Source: Calycina herbarum (taxonomy: Eukaryota > Ascomycota > Leotiomycetes > Helotiales > Pezizellaceae). From it: a stretch of DNA of 64,000 bases. Positions 45,170-56,444 of this stretch are shown here, in pieces (the first letter of the stretch is position 1; the number at the start of each line of letters is the position of its first letter). The notes under the pieces were generated by a model, which saw only the letters and a list, made by a program, of their open reading frames with translations, was not told the origin of the DNA and did no database searches. The stretch lies in the NCBI GenBank assembly GCA_001414485.1, contig LLEY01000140.1:62001-126000 (forward strand), written 5' to 3'. The position numbers were made by a program, and so were the translations under genes.

Positions 45170-46167
45170 ATGAGGCTCATAGTCTCTTTGGCTGCCTTAG
45201 TTGCCATGGGAAGTGCATTTCCACCGGCTGAGAGACTGCAAGAAAACAAGGCTTTGGCATCGCTTTTCTACGTGTAAGTTCACCTCCGTTGTGAACTATT
45301 TGCCTGTGCTAATGATGCACCAAAACACACAGTGATACAATCACCGCTCAAGTGTTGAATAAACTTCCAGCCGTAAACCGCTTAAGCGAGACCAAAGTCG
45401 AGATGAGGGACGGTATTAAGGAGAGACAGACGAATCCAGCTATCAAGGCTTCTTCGATTCCCACTTCGGTTGTCAGTGGGGTCTCAACATCAAGGCCAAG
45501 TGATTCGGGATTCCCAACTCTCATTCCTGGTGCAAATGGATTCAATTCGACAAATGGAACTGGTGTCTCTCCCGATGGAACCGACACAGGGACAAAAATC
45601 CCGGTACCGATCATTGCGGGTGTTGTGGCTGGTGTGTTTGTTCTCCTCGTGATAGCTTGTTTATGCTGCATCGGTAGAAAGAAACGCTGGTGCGGTAAAA
45701 AGCGTACAAAATATGCACCACTTCCCCAACCAGGTGTTCATGTAAATGTTTCTGCCTCGGCAGCCGCGGCATCATCATCGGCAGCTTTTGCGCAAAGTAT
45801 ACCTATGCAACAACATGGACCCAGTCATAACGCGAGATCTCCAGTTTCAAAACATCAATTCGGTGGCACACATCCTGGGAACTCTCGAGCTCTATCGAAG
45901 CAAGTTCAGCCAAAGATTCAACATCCACCGGTTTACCAAGCACCAGCCCAACTACGGGACCAACCCCCTTCCTATCACGGTAGCCCATCCCAAAGCACAA
46001 GACAACAAACTCCGAAAAAACATACTATCCCATTTCCGCAAACAATTTATAGCACACCACCACCAGCTCCAGTTGGGCCACCACCTCGAGGAAACTTCAA
46101 TAGCATGGGTGTGTGGGTTCCGGAAAAGTCGACAACCCCACGACCAAAAAATGCGCGAAATGGTTGA
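45170..46167 (+). CDS. secretory single-pass membrane protein, Mid2/WSC-like architecture (312 aa)
   Basis: Exons 45170-45273 and 45333-46167, with a 59-nt intron (GTAAGT...CACACAG). The signal peptide is MRLIVSLAALVAMGSAFP. The exposed part of about 130 residues is rich in Ser/Thr/Gly (SSIPTSVVSGVSTSRPSDSG), suitable for O-mannosylation. One transmembrane helix, IIAGVVAGVFVLLVIACLCC, is followed by a basic stop-transfer GRKKRWCGKKR and a Pro/Gln/His-rich cytosolic tail (about 150 aa). This is the layout of Mid2-like cell-wall stress sensors. No WSC cysteine domain is present, so the role is inferred from architecture only. Confidence 0.8.
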
Positions 46168-46924
46168 TCAGTGTCCAGCGTGTTATTTAGTCCAGTTGGT
46201 GTTGAGCGATTGCAGTGTTCGAAAATAATGGGCAATGAAAGTCACACTCGTTTATGTGGGAGAGGTAGCCGATTTATTTTTGGTTGTTTCATATGTTGGA
46301 TTTTATGGTACTGTAATAATCGATACCCAGTGCGCTGTTTCACTTATTTGTAATGTTATTTTGCTTTCTACACGGAAGATTACTGCTTGAGCCAAAATTC
46401 GCCATCCTTTTTGAGACAGCCAGGAACAATTGAAACTATTTCTGAGAACACTTCAAAGAAGTAGATCTTCATTATTTGAACCTTTCATGGTAGTAACTAT
46501 CATTTTCCAAGATGTTTTGAAGTTAAAGGAGAGTCTTGGGGAATTGTACACCAAGGAAAAAGCCCAGGTCTTGCTATTGAATCTCTTGAATCTAGCTAAA
46601 TTTAAGAGGCACGCACCTGCGTGCCTACCGACACATGTAATTATTTCTCAAGCTGACTTCCAAGACCCCGATATCCACTTACCTAGAGGGGGAAAAATTG
46701 CAACCCCACCTTGAACGCTGTGCAACCTTTCTTCATGCATGCTAAGCCTTCGGTGTGCTTCGATGAACAACACATCTAAGATTCGTGGCCTGATTCGTCA
46801 ATGTCAGTTGGGTGGCGTTATCAGACTTAACCGATTATACAAAAATATATTGTTTTAAAAACACTTCCCTCTCTTTCAAAACAGACAAAACCAAGTCTAC
46901 CAATATCAAAACAAGCGTACAGCC
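46168..46924. other. intergenic
   Basis: 757 bp. The frame at 46430-46714 lacks an ATG start and reads poorly. No repeats or RNA genes were seen. Confidence 0.35.
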
Positions 46925-47961
46925 ATGCCAAAGATATTGATACCCTTCCTGAAGTCCGACCAACTGAACTCAGACCTCGATACTCCACCGCCAGATCCAG
47001 TCTCGCTTCCATGTCTCCCCGGAAATCCCCGCATCAAACTCAATAACATAGCCAAGCTCAACGATTTCATCCGCAAAGAATTTGATCTCGGAGATTTTCT
47101 GGACCTCGAACATAGATTGTGGCTCATGTCCAAACAAGACAGTGGCTCGATATCCCCACTCCATCGCCAATCCGTTAAAAATCATCGGATCATCGTCACA
47201 GAAGACATCAGACTCCACCTAGTCTGGCATTACGACAGGATATTCATCAAACCCCTCCCTGCATACCTAACCTCCCACGTCTTCTGGGAACAATACTTCT
47301 CCGAAACCCCCAGTCCAGCAAGACGACTCGCAATGGATAGGGAACGAGTTTTGACATGCGCATTAGGGTATCTTCGAACCTACACCCATCTCATAATCCA
47401 CGAATCCGATTACCAAGTCGCCCTCAAAGAGAACCTCGTAACAAGAAACATCACCTTCTCCCAGCTTTCCAATTTCCTTTCCTGCCTCGAGCATATCCCC
47501 GACAGCGCGGTGGCTACACGATTCCACTATGGCGAAATTCGACTTTCGCGATTGAACTTCTATTCCAAGTTCTTTCGACGGGAATTCGACTTTCAGCGTG
47601 TGCACGGCCAATATGGAAGTTACTTCGCCACCTTCTATGCACCGATCCTGTATTCATTTGGGACGCTGTCGTTGCTGTTAAGTGCTATGCAGGTTGGCAT
47701 GGCGGTTGAGCAGGTATACTCGGGAGATTTGTGGCCTAGTTATTGGATTGTTTGTAGACGGTTTAGTATTACTTGCCTTGGCGTTGGTTTTGTATGAACT
47801 CCCTTGTCTTTTCTCCAAACAGCAGGAAACTAGGTGCTAATTAAATGAAGGTGATCAATCTGTGGCTCGCATTTTTGTTTGCGTATAAATTTGTAAAGGA
47901 GTGGGTATACGCGATCAATGATCGAAGGAGAAAGAAGAGGGGTTTAGGAAGCGTCGCTTGA
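46925..47961 (+). CDS. two-TM membrane protein, resembles DUF6601 family (325 aa)
   Basis: Exon 1 is 46925-47791 and exon 2 is 47851-47961; the 59-nt intron begins GTATGA and ends AATGAAG, phase 0. Key segments: NNIAKLNDFIRKEFDLGDF, ITEDIRLHLVW-type (seen as VTEDIRLHLVWHYDRIFIKP LP split over the line), VFWEQYF and LACTLGYLRTY-like (seen as LTCALGYLRTYTHLIIHESD). Near the C-terminus come FYAPILYSFGTLSLLLSAMQ (membrane segment 1) and, after the intron, INLWLAFLFAYKFVKEW (segment 2) with a basic tail. From memory this pattern belongs to an uncharacterised fungal family (DUF6601). It is intact; the function is unknown. Confidence 0.85.
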
Positions 47962-48208
47962 TTTTCTGTCAAGGGATTAGGGAAATAGATAATTCCAAGA
48001 CTGGTGGGAGCGACCCCCAGTCCAAAGTTTGTATCTTGAGATTCGAAATTCGCAGCGAGGTAACTAGACCATAGCCACCCCGACCCCGCAAAACATATCT
48101 TCGTAATATCTACATGAAAATCCAAGGGAACTTTTGCCACCCGTCTCGTTAACGCACATTCCTCTTTTCCTATACCTTCTGCTCTCATTCCTCCAACCCT
48201 CTCACCCT

Positions 48209-48835
48209 CTAAGCACCAAACTTATCAGTCAACTTAGCCCCCTGCACCAACCCCCCAACCTGCTTCCTAAACTGACCCCCCATATTTCCAAAAACCTGAT
48301 ACTCACACGCAATAAAACTCCCCACACCATTCGAGCATTTCGTAATCCCACAGCCCACCTTCGTAGCATCCTTCCAAACAACCTGTGTGAAATGACCAGT
48401 ATTCATGCTGAAACCCCCGTTATTGAAGTCGAATTTTGTGCGTTCTGCTCCCCACATGTTGACTGCACCGGTGGCACCGAGGTTTGTTCCTGCGGCTAGA
48501 CATTCGCCGTTTGGACCGCCCTATATGTATACATTAGAATGCAAGCACGGGTTTGGGGAAAGGGGCGAGGGCGAGGGTGAGGAAGGGGAAATGGGACTTA
48601 CCGAGTGTTTAAAAACACAACCATTTGTAACTCCCTGTCCGAAATCCGCCAATTTCTGATCCCATTTAATATCCGGAGCCCCATGTTGTTTACGGAAGAA
48701 GTTATGTGCATCGAGGATGTCTTTGATGAATTTTGTATCTGTTCGCTTTGCAATTTGTGATTCTTGTTCAATGACGGGTGCTGCTGTTACCATGGTGGCG
48801 CCTAGGGCGAGGGTGAAAAGATGGGAGAATTGCAT
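48209..48835 (-). CDS. secreted CAP/PR-1-like protein (181 aa)
   Basis: Exons 48602-48835 and 48209-48520, with an 81-nt intron (GTAAGT...CATATAG). A signal peptide, MQFSHLFTLALGATMVTAAP, then a short pro-like region ending in KR (IEQESQIAKR). The CAP domain starts ILDAHNFFRKQHGAPDIKWD. CAP1 is GHFTQVVWKDATKVGCG and CAP2 is ACEYQVFGNMGG, with the conserved Cys pairs. Known fungal CAP proteins (e.g. Pry1) export sterols and bind fatty acids, and others act in host interaction. At 181 residues it is a minimal family member. It is intact. Confidence 0.93.
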
Positions 48836-50307
48836 TTTAAAACACTTTTGTTAGAGTAGATTTGGGTATAAGTGAAGTTTGATTTTGTGAAATCGAATTG
48901 AAGATGTGGGAAATAAGCGAGGAAAATGAACGAATGTATAAAGGAATGTGTAAATGAAAAGGAGAGTAAATGTTTTCAAAACAATAATGAGAAACAGCAA
49001 AAGGATAGTCCAAACACTAGGACAATCACAGGTTTCTTATAGGAAACATGAAATGATGTTCGAGATGTTTACGCCGTCAGGATTCTTGTACATCGTGGCG
49101 GAGGATGCAAATAATATCTACCTAGTAAGCCGTACGCAACAGCCAATCAAGAGCCTCGCTCATCAACCACGCTCGTTAATTTCAACCAATCCCCGCCAAT
49201 CCCAATCCTTTGGAGGATTTGTTGCCCCTTAATTGCACTTGAACAGAAATATGAGAGTCGCACATCTTCGTGCACGCTGGTATACACGTAGGTTTTTGGT
49301 TCTTGGGGAATGCTATGTAATAGGATACAATTTGCGAGAGGTAGTTTTGTTTCGCGTTGCGACCGAGAAGGATGTTGGACTGACTTGATTTGAACTAGTG
49401 GTTGGTACCATTGTGACCATAAGAGTTCTAGAAGTATGTCGCGAACGCTTACACACCCTAGTAAAAACGTGGACAGAAAGCAAGCATTAGATTGGAGGTT
49501 TCTTGTTTTTTGGGAATTTTACAAGTCGTAATACAAATGTTGAAACATGGGAACTGACGAGAAAATGAGCAATCCTCATATTACGTTTTGTTCATACGTG
49601 AGAATCCATGTGCTAATTTGTTGTATCTGGCGCAAAGTCACAGCAAAGTACCGCGATTCAATTTGCCAATTGGCAAATATTAAGCGCGGCTCCCAAAGAA
49701 ACTACAATTATGGCTAGATGAGAGCGAGTGCAATAGGGCCCTGTTTTAAAAATCAAAACCCCGAACTGAAGGAGAAAGTCGGAGACAAGTGGTCAAATTC
49801 AAATGTCATATTTACGGAGCTCAAGGGGTATTAGCATTCTCAAATGTAGCCTCCAAATCTTCTCGCACAAGAAATCTTCACACCATTGTCCGGGGAAAAA
49901 GGCAACGAATGGTGTAGATCGCAGAAATGAACTTGTTATGCCCAGCATCAAGTAATGCGAGTCGCACGCGCTCAAATTTCCATTTAACTCCGTCGCTGGT
50001 GTTGTAAGTGACCTTGAAGCTGTTAGCGGAAGAGACAAAAATCGTTCTAGACAACACTTACGTATTAACATCCTCGAACGCAGCCTTCAACCGTGCTCAT
50101 GCAAGCAATACATCCTCCCACTACGCCTCTCTCAGACAAGCCAGATTTCCCTCTTTCCATTTGACTGTGGCCTGTTCACGAAATCATTTCGCTGGCAAAG
50201 AAAGGTTTTTCTGGCATGGGTCGGGAAAAGCAAAGATTCTCCTAGCCCCCAGATCGCCTGCGGTCATAATATTGCGTCGTAAATCAAGGGTAGCTTGGAA
50301 TCCGGGG
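48836..50307. other. intergenic
   Basis: Nearly 1.5 kb without a supported gene. It holds the CAP-gene promoter at the left and the 3' end of the small basic gene at the right. Frames at 48954-49232 and 49799-50071 read as non-protein-like and lack splice-consistent partners. Confidence 0.35.
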
Positions 50308-50914
50308 TCAGGTAGCCAGCTTGGTGTGATCCCACTGCGATCTTCGTCTGGTATCTTGTCGAGACTTGGGGGCTTCTCCTTTGGCTTCTGCTTCCAAGCG
50401 GGCCTTTCTATTCTTAACCTTCTTTCCCTGCTCATATATTAGTATTCGAAGCTAATGTGTCAGGGAATATAAAGACTAGGAGCAACATACGCCCTTTACA
50501 CCCCGACGAGTCTTCCTGTTCCTCTTCCTCTTACGTCTGACTTCGCCGTCACCTTCGCCTTCATCCCCACTGGATGTATTAACGTTGCCTGGGAAGGAAG
50601 TCATAACAGCACCGAGAGAAATGGTGGCGGGGTTGGCAGCAAGACTGGTATTGAGGCTTGTAGTGACATTGTGGGCATCCTGTGATTTCTGAGCCTCGAG
50701 GTTCAAGAGTGACGTCGCAATATGGAGAGGTTACTCACAAACAATGGTTGGGCTCTTGTTCGGATTGGGATATCCATGATGGCATACATGCGCTGTGTAA
50801 TGGTCAACTGATGTTTTGGAGATCGATCTTGAAAGTGAAACTCGTCTGAGAAGAAGGGTAAGGGGATGGGAAGGGTGGTTGGCTTACATCCTGGAGTCGT
50901 GCCTTGTCCTCCAT
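50308..50914 (-). CDS. small basic nuclear-type protein (132 aa)
   Basis: Four exons: 50888-50914, 50739-50792, 50491-50688 and 50308-50427, with GTAAGC, GTGAGT and GTATGT donors and CAG acceptors, all phase 0. The acceptor of exon 3 could be 6 nt further upstream. The product begins MEDKARLQDRMYAIMDIPIR, has a Ser/Thr/Asn-rich centre (NVTTSLNTSLAANPATISLG), an acidic patch DEGEGDGE and a strongly basic region (RRKRKRNRKTRRGVKGGKKV) ending in RRRSQWDHTKLAT. Short first exons and a bipartite-like NLS support a real gene. I do not recognise it. Confidence 0.6.
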
Positions 50915-52221
50915 GATTGCGATCTGACGATGATCGGAGAAGTTGAAGATGGGAGAAGTCGAAGCTCTCGAAGTCAAAAGGACCACGAGAAAGCTCGCTA
51001 GTGATTCTAACTTCTGGGGCAGCAGCAACCAGGACGGTCACCAATAGGAATCTCTGAATGGTCCGGTTGTCTATTGAGGAAGGCGCGTTTGGACGCAGCT
51101 TCGTTTCTCCCTCTTCTCCCTCCCATATTCCAAAAACCCCCCCTTTTTTGGTTATCTTCTAAACCTCAACTACGAATCCTCCTCCTCTAGACCATAGGCT
51201 TCTTTACCAAGCCCTAGGAAATTATCGACCTCTTGACTTGAACAGAAACAGCAACCTTGAGTCTTCTTGCTCTTCCAGTACCAAAACATGCATTACTATG
51301 CAAAAGGCAACACCACAATTATTTAGTAGTCCTTCCAAACTTGAATCTACAACACCTCACCTCTTCACATTCTCCAACACCATAAAGAATAAATATGCTC
51401 CTTTGCCAACCGCCAGGCTATATTTTGGCAATTATAAACCTCGATATCAGGATTTGAGGAAGGCACGTTCGAGCTTGCAGATGACCTCTAGTTTGAGCGA
51501 CAACAACAACCTCGATTATTCCTTTTATCCCCTTTGTTATCAGAACTATCCATGCTCACACAATTATCAACACCATCTTTTAGCATCTCTTCTTAAGAAA
51601 CCTTATACACAACCTCGCTACGGACAAAAGTAGCAGTAAATACTTGTTCTTCTAACCTCAACTACTAGAAACCTTAAAACAATTAAAGTTAATTATTCCA
51701 AAACACCCGGGGCAATATTCTCGCTTGTGCCAAGTATTTAGAGTAATTACCTTGAATTACTCTAAAAAGCTGGAGCAATAGAGAGCTAGGTACGTGCGTA
51801 GGGCAGGTGATGCATTTACGGCCGCTGTTAATGTCCATCGGGAGACAGACACAATTCCTCAGGTCTTTCCAACCCCTAAGTTTCTTTTCCAAGCCCCCAA
51901 CCATCCTTTTGCTGCTGAGCCTACATAGCAACCATATTATGGTTTTAAGGCCCTACCCCGCTTTCATATACTTGGCTTTCGTCAGCATGGCTTTTGGCAA
52001 TGTAATCAATCTACGACATCTTACCTTTTCTTCTCTTCCCTCACTCATGGTGGGGCTACAAAGTTCCTAACCAGGACTTACAGGCTGGGGGAAATACCCC
52101 ATGGTGTTGAGGAGAAAACATTCATCACTCAAAGTGCCCAAAAAAAAACAATAGACCTGAAACATTAATAATTACCAATTTTCGTTCATTAGATGGAGAC
52201 ACGAATATGCTAACAGCGCGT
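50915..52221. other. intergenic with a MITE
   Basis: This holds the promoter of the basic-protein gene, a 131-codon open frame (51238-51633) that I do not accept as a gene, and MITE copy 3. The right end is the 3' side of the phosphatase gene. Confidence 0.4.
51624..51836. mobile_element. MITE copy 3 (about 213 bp)
   Basis: The left end, GGACAAAAGTAGCAGTAAAT, and the right end, ATTTACGGCCGCTGTTAATGTCC, are inverted relative to each other and match the TIRs of the copies at 12818 and 13418. The body shares CAAGTATTTAGAGTAATTAC...AGCTGGAGCAATAGAGAGCT with copy 2 nearly end to end. Its left TIR supplies the stop codon of the open frame at 51238-51633. Confidence 0.7.
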
Positions 52222-53565
52222 CTACATATCGAGAATCGCCCTGATAGCAAAATAAAAGCCTACAGTCCCAACAGTCATAACGAGGAAGATGGAACCTCCC
52301 TCAGCCGTCGTCGTGAAGTACATCGTAAATCCGGCTATCAATTCCAACATTCGGGCTCGTTCTCGATCCCGTTTCCAATTTATGTTGATATTGAAGGGTG
52401 GAGTGACTCGTGGGTCGGTCGATTCGCTTCCTTCGTCGTCGGGTGGACTTGGGATTGGTATCAGCGGGACTGTAACTTCGAGGGATACGGGACGATGATC
52501 TGAGGTGGGTAGTAATGGGAGAGCGGTATATCTGCGGGGTATGATTTTTGTATTGGGTTCAGAAGCAGATAACCATTTTGGAGTATCCAGAAATAGGATT
52601 CGGTCACACCATGATGGCCAGCGATGCTTCGCCCAGTTCCAACGTGATAGATCTTCGTCTGATGTGAGGAATGGTTCTTTAAGTTGATATTTGTACGTCG
52701 GAGGAAATGTGACCGGAGCTTCTGTGAGACCTTGGCATGTTCTGCCTGCCAAACGTTCTTGGTTCAATTGGTCTGCTTCGAAGAGTTTTGAGAAATGATT
52801 TGGGGATGACGAATCCATGTGCGGCTGCGGGAAGGTGTCGACATGATCGGATGGAGCTGGAGACAGTGTCGAGGTCCGGTAATTCAGATCTCCAGCAACG
52901 AAGAGGTGGGAGGTAGGTTTGTAAATAGAGGCATCCCTTGGTGAAATCGAAAGAAGCGAAGTCCCCTCCACTGAAAAGTTTCTTGTGGTCTTCTTCCCAT
53001 CTGCCAATGTGGAAGAAAATACCAATCCCCGGACGATTTTCTTCCAATCCTCGTTCCTCTGCTTCAGCCCATCCTCCATTGGTGCCAAATGGGCAGCAAC
53101 GAAACTTAATTCTGTCGATTTCCCTCCCTTGTGGTATGAAAATCGAAGCCCAACCGCGCCCTTGTTCCCCATATCTGCCAGTCCTACACCAACTCCTCCG
53201 GTTTCGATATCTCTTATAGCATCGGGGTCCTTTGCGAAAGCCATGATGCCCGTCATCCCTAGGTTTCGTGATGATATTGGGGAGTATATTTGGCCATTGC
53301 CAATGGTATTCGAGAGCTTCTGCGACGCATTTTGGACAGCGCGATAGAACCTTGCGAAGTATGGAACGAGAAAAGAGCCGCCAATTAATGAATGCGGTAT
53401 GGGCGCGATTTCTTGTAGGGAGAGAATGAGGAGGTCGGGAAGGGTCGAAGTCGTGAGTCCGGAGAAGAGTTGGGATGCGAAAGCCTCGATATCGATGGGG
53501 GCAAGACCGCAGTTGTAGGTGAGAATATAAAGGCTGATATCAGCTGGGGGCGTATCTGCCGCCAT
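52222..53565 (-). CDS. inositol-polyphosphate 5-phosphatase-like protein, C-terminal TM (447 aa)
   Basis: A single exon. The frame is open from ATG 53652, but ACCATGG at 53565 is the better initiation context (MAADTPPADISLYILTYNCG). The exonuclease-endonuclease-phosphatase fold motifs are in order: LTYNCG, LSLQEIAPIPHS, SSRNLGMTGIMAF, GGVGVGLADMGNKGAVGLRF, FVAAHLAPM, FVAGDLNYR, WPSWCDRILF and TSDHRPV. GDLNYR and SWCDRILF are the two signatures of the type II 5-phosphatase family, which removes the 5-phosphate of PtdIns(4,5)P2 or related inositides. The last 35 residues form a membrane segment (IFLVMTVGTVGFYFAIRAIL), so it is probably tail-anchored. It is intact. Confidence 0.92.
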   Translation of the reverse strand: MAADTPPADISLYILTYNCGLAPIDIEAFASQLFSGLTTSTLPDLLILSLQEIAPIPHSLIGGSFLVPYFARFYRAVQNASQKLSNTIGNGQIYSPISSRNLGMTGIMAFAKDPDAIRDIETGGVGVGLADMGNKGAVGLRFSYHKGGKSTELSFVAAHLAPMEDGLKQRNEDWKKIVRGLVFSSTLADGKKTTRNFSVEGTSLLSISPRDASIYKPTSHLFVAGDLNYRTSTLSPAPSDHVDTFPQPHMDSSSPNHFSKLFEADQLNQERLAGRTCQGLTEAPVTFPPTYKYQLKEPFLTSDEDLSRWNWAKHRWPSWCDRILFLDTPKWLSASEPNTKIIPRRYTALPLLPTSDHRPVSLEVTVPLIPIPSPPDDEGSESTDPRVTPPFNININWKRDRERARMLELIAGFTMYFTTTAEGGSIFLVMTVGTVGFYFAIRAILDM

Positions 53566-54340
53566 GGTTGAAGTGTTTTGAGGTGGTTGTTGAGTGTCGA
53601 GAGAATTGTAGTTGTGGAGTTGTGGTGTACAGGAGTAGTTGAGGTACGTCATTATTTACTGTACGGAGCCCTGAAGAGACCTAGTCAGCAAGAATTCCCC
53701 TGAATGTCAACTTCCGCTTCAACAAATCCCTCAAAGCACCAACATCTCCGCCATGTGTGCAGACGTTCTGTGAACCTGTGTAAATCGAGGGCATAATTCG
53801 ATTCAGCTCGAATCATGCCCTCGAAATTACACATCATACCTAGTATCGTCGGAAAACAGACTCCCAGACCTTCGGCATGGACTCTGGCGCTAGCTAGTCT
53901 CAGTTTACGCCAACATTTGCTCTTGGTCAGTATGACTATACATTATCTCGTTCGTTCTTGAGCTAGCTATTGTTGGACCAAGATTCTCATTGCTGCTGTC
54001 CTTCATCATTTCCAGTCTTCAATAATCTGCATGTCAAGTTTCAAGACAATAGATCATGTGGTGGAGAGTGTGTTAGGAAGAGAGAACCTAGAATTTTCGT
54101 TTCGTATTGGCTCAAATTCTTCTCGGCAACCTAAACTCTTTTCTACTTCTATCAAACCCAACAAAAGATCCGATTCAAAAACATACATGATACCATAAAT
54201 CACAACAATCGCCCCAAAACTATTTCCAAGTTCGTTGGTATCTTCTTCTCATTGGTTTTTCTTCGTTACATCACCATCTTGATGTGGGATAAGCATCTAA
54301 TAGAGTAAGCATCTATCTTTTTATCTTAATATGGACTTAC
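53566..54340. other. intergenic with strong hairpin
   Basis: About 775 bp between the phosphatase (minus) and the M35-like pseudogene (minus). The only structure is the hairpin listed at 53785-53824. Confidence 0.4.
53785..53824. repeat. 17-bp inverted repeat, 6-nt loop
   Basis: TCGAGGGCATAATTCGA is followed after 6 nt by TCGAATCATGCCCTCGA, its reverse complement with one mismatch. The pairing extends imperfectly outward (GTAAA/TTTAC). It lies about 220 bp upstream of the phosphatase start codon and could be an operator-like palindrome or a structured transcript element. Confidence 0.75.
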
Positions 54341-55541
54341 CTGGTGATCGATCATCCGAATCCCTAAAGCTAGGAACATAAAATTGTCTAGAGATGTTCA
54401 GATTCGTCCCTTTATGTCATGGTTCTCTTACCTGAATTGTTTCCCGAATCCTCCTTCGTCTTGTCTACAACACTCTTCCACCAATACGCAAGGTTTAAAT
54501 CCAAGACTCTACCCCCCTTGGTGGTATGGAGAATCTCAAGCAGAATTGTGTTATCAAGAGAAACGTATGCATCCATCTTAGGAGATTTGCCATCCGCCCA
54601 AATACCTAAAGAGAGAAATATTAAATTTGTTTTTTCTTAAAAAGGATTTTACGGAGTTGGAGACGTACCCGTCGATAGTACAGGTTCAAACACGTTCTTG
54701 GTCGACGGCTGCTGAAAACGTGCAGCCCATCTTAGCAGTTGTGGACATAGGGTGATCTCCTCTCTGAAGTTCACATCTGGTGGGCCAACACCCGGCTCCA
54801 ACAACCTTTCAGTAAAAGCAGAACCGTGCTGAGAACCGTCTTCGGGTGTCTTCCCTTCTCGGTCACATAGGTCCTTTTGACTCGAAAATTTCTTAAGGTG
54901 GAATGTTTTTCTAATTTTGTTCCAGAATTTGTTTTGGTGTTTCGGATTTGTCGACTGAGTGAAGCGATCAGAGTTGCAATATATTGTCTACACAATCTTT
55001 TTGATAGCATCGGTGTTTATCTGCTTGGGGAAATAACCTACAACGCCGTCTGGATATGTGGTAGTTGTGAGGGTGCCTCCAGGAGAGAAATCGAAGGGTA
55101 TTCCACCGAATAGGTCTAAGGTGGAAAATTGTTAGTAATCCTGCTCGGTTCTAAGGTCTCTCAATCTCGATCATACCTTGAGCTTTTTTCAAGTTAGCCT
55201 CGTCGTCTTTTATAATCCATTTCGCCAGATCCGAATAATACTGCTTATTGGGTAGACCATCCCAAGGTCGTTGAGACAGCATAAGAGCAGCATCCTGTAC
55301 CATGGCGTTTGCATCGGCGAAGGCTTCATTCACCAAAGTCTCTAGATCTAGCACATTATTCTGTCCGGGTGGAAGATTTGGATCTAGGGTAATTGTTGCT
55401 GTTCATGTTAGGCCGGTGTTTTGCTCGGTTGTCTATATTCACGTACCTTGACATGATGCGTCTAGAATATAAGATCCTTGAGTGACTCTTATGGTGCTGA
55501 TAAGTAACACAAGAACGAGTGTTTTTGTTGTAGAGTTGCAT
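54341..55541 (-). pseudogene. M35-like secreted metallopeptidase, inactivated
   Basis: Exon segments 55447-55541, 55177-55383, 54669-55115, 54432-54605 and 54341-54369 follow splice consensus. Mature-protein landmarks are SYILDASCQ, LVNEAFADANAMVQDA, YYSDLAKWIIKDDEA, IYCNSDRF and MDAYVSLDNTILLEILH. The family's HExxH is here LEILH (54526-54540), so the first zinc-binding His is lost. A TAG (54988-54990) interrupts the frame just before IYCNSDRF, where Gln would fit a CAG-to-TAG change. The hydrophobic signal sequence is out of frame with its ATG by one base. Three independent lesions make this a pseudogene. A GTGTAG donor that would splice out the stop is possible but would delete the conserved Cys. 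Confidence 0.55.
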
Positions 55542-56444
55542 TGCGCAATGTCAAATATCGAAAGATTCAAAAGTAATATCTCTCTCAACAAATGTTTCGA
55601 CACTAGGATTTGGACTCATCTTATAAATGAAGACTGATGGGCTTTAATAATCTGGGCCACGGTACAAAGTTCTCTATAAATAGTGACGAATATAAAGTCT
55701 TTCAATGCCTCATTAAAGATTACGAATGGCGTTTATGTTTTCAGTCCTTCATTAGTACAATTTAACAAATCAGCCGAAGCAAAGTCTGTTTTTGCAAAAA
55801 TGTTTTCGTACCAGCTTAAGCCAGGAGGCGGTTTTCATGAAGTCTTTCCCAATTCCAAGACCAAAGAGTGTTGTCAGAACTTACGAACTTCCTTGACTCA
55901 CCATTGCCAAGAGCGCTACCATAGCATGGACAGTCTTTTGATTGACATTTAAGAAGGAAAATACTTGATCTTGTTGCGATCAGGAGCTTCGCTTACTGTA
56001 TTGTTTAACTCTACTAAGCTTATTCATCGCCTAGAACTATTTTTACATAGGTAGGGTGTTGGTTTTAGAATTAGAATACGGCAAACGAGCGCTTGCTACA
56101 ATACTTCATTAGAACAACACTCAGACAACCCCAATACTACAACACCACTCGATCAAGATAACACCAAGACATATTCAAAATAGGATTTCATGTGGAAAAA
56201 GTATACATCCTCGTGATGCTTTACGTGCAGCCAGCATCGGAAGATAATTTACGAGCAAATGCACTGCCTCAAAGAAAGGAAGCTGAACCAGTCACGAACG
56301 TCAAGTTACTATGCTTCTGGGAACGAGCATGACAACAAACCAATGTAGAAACACACGTCCAAAATGCGGTATTTTCGTAACTGTAAACTTCCTAGCAAAT
56401 CTTTCGTCCACTGGTTCGGTTGGTTTTCCATATTTAACCTCGAG
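55542..56444. other. intergenic
   Basis: About 900 bp without supported genes between two decayed loci. The frame at 55683-55952 is not protein-like. Confidence 0.35.

Noticed and set aside
46430..46714. 94-codon plus-strand ORF
   Set aside because: Starts at TTG, not ATG, and no exon supplies a start.
49799..50071. 90-codon minus-strand ORF
   Set aside because: Non-ATG start, no motif, and no splice-compatible extension.
51238..51633. 131-codon ORF
   Set aside because: Composition is low-complexity Ser/Thr/Asn/Tyr, there is no domain, and the stop lies inside a MITE. Not enough to call a gene.
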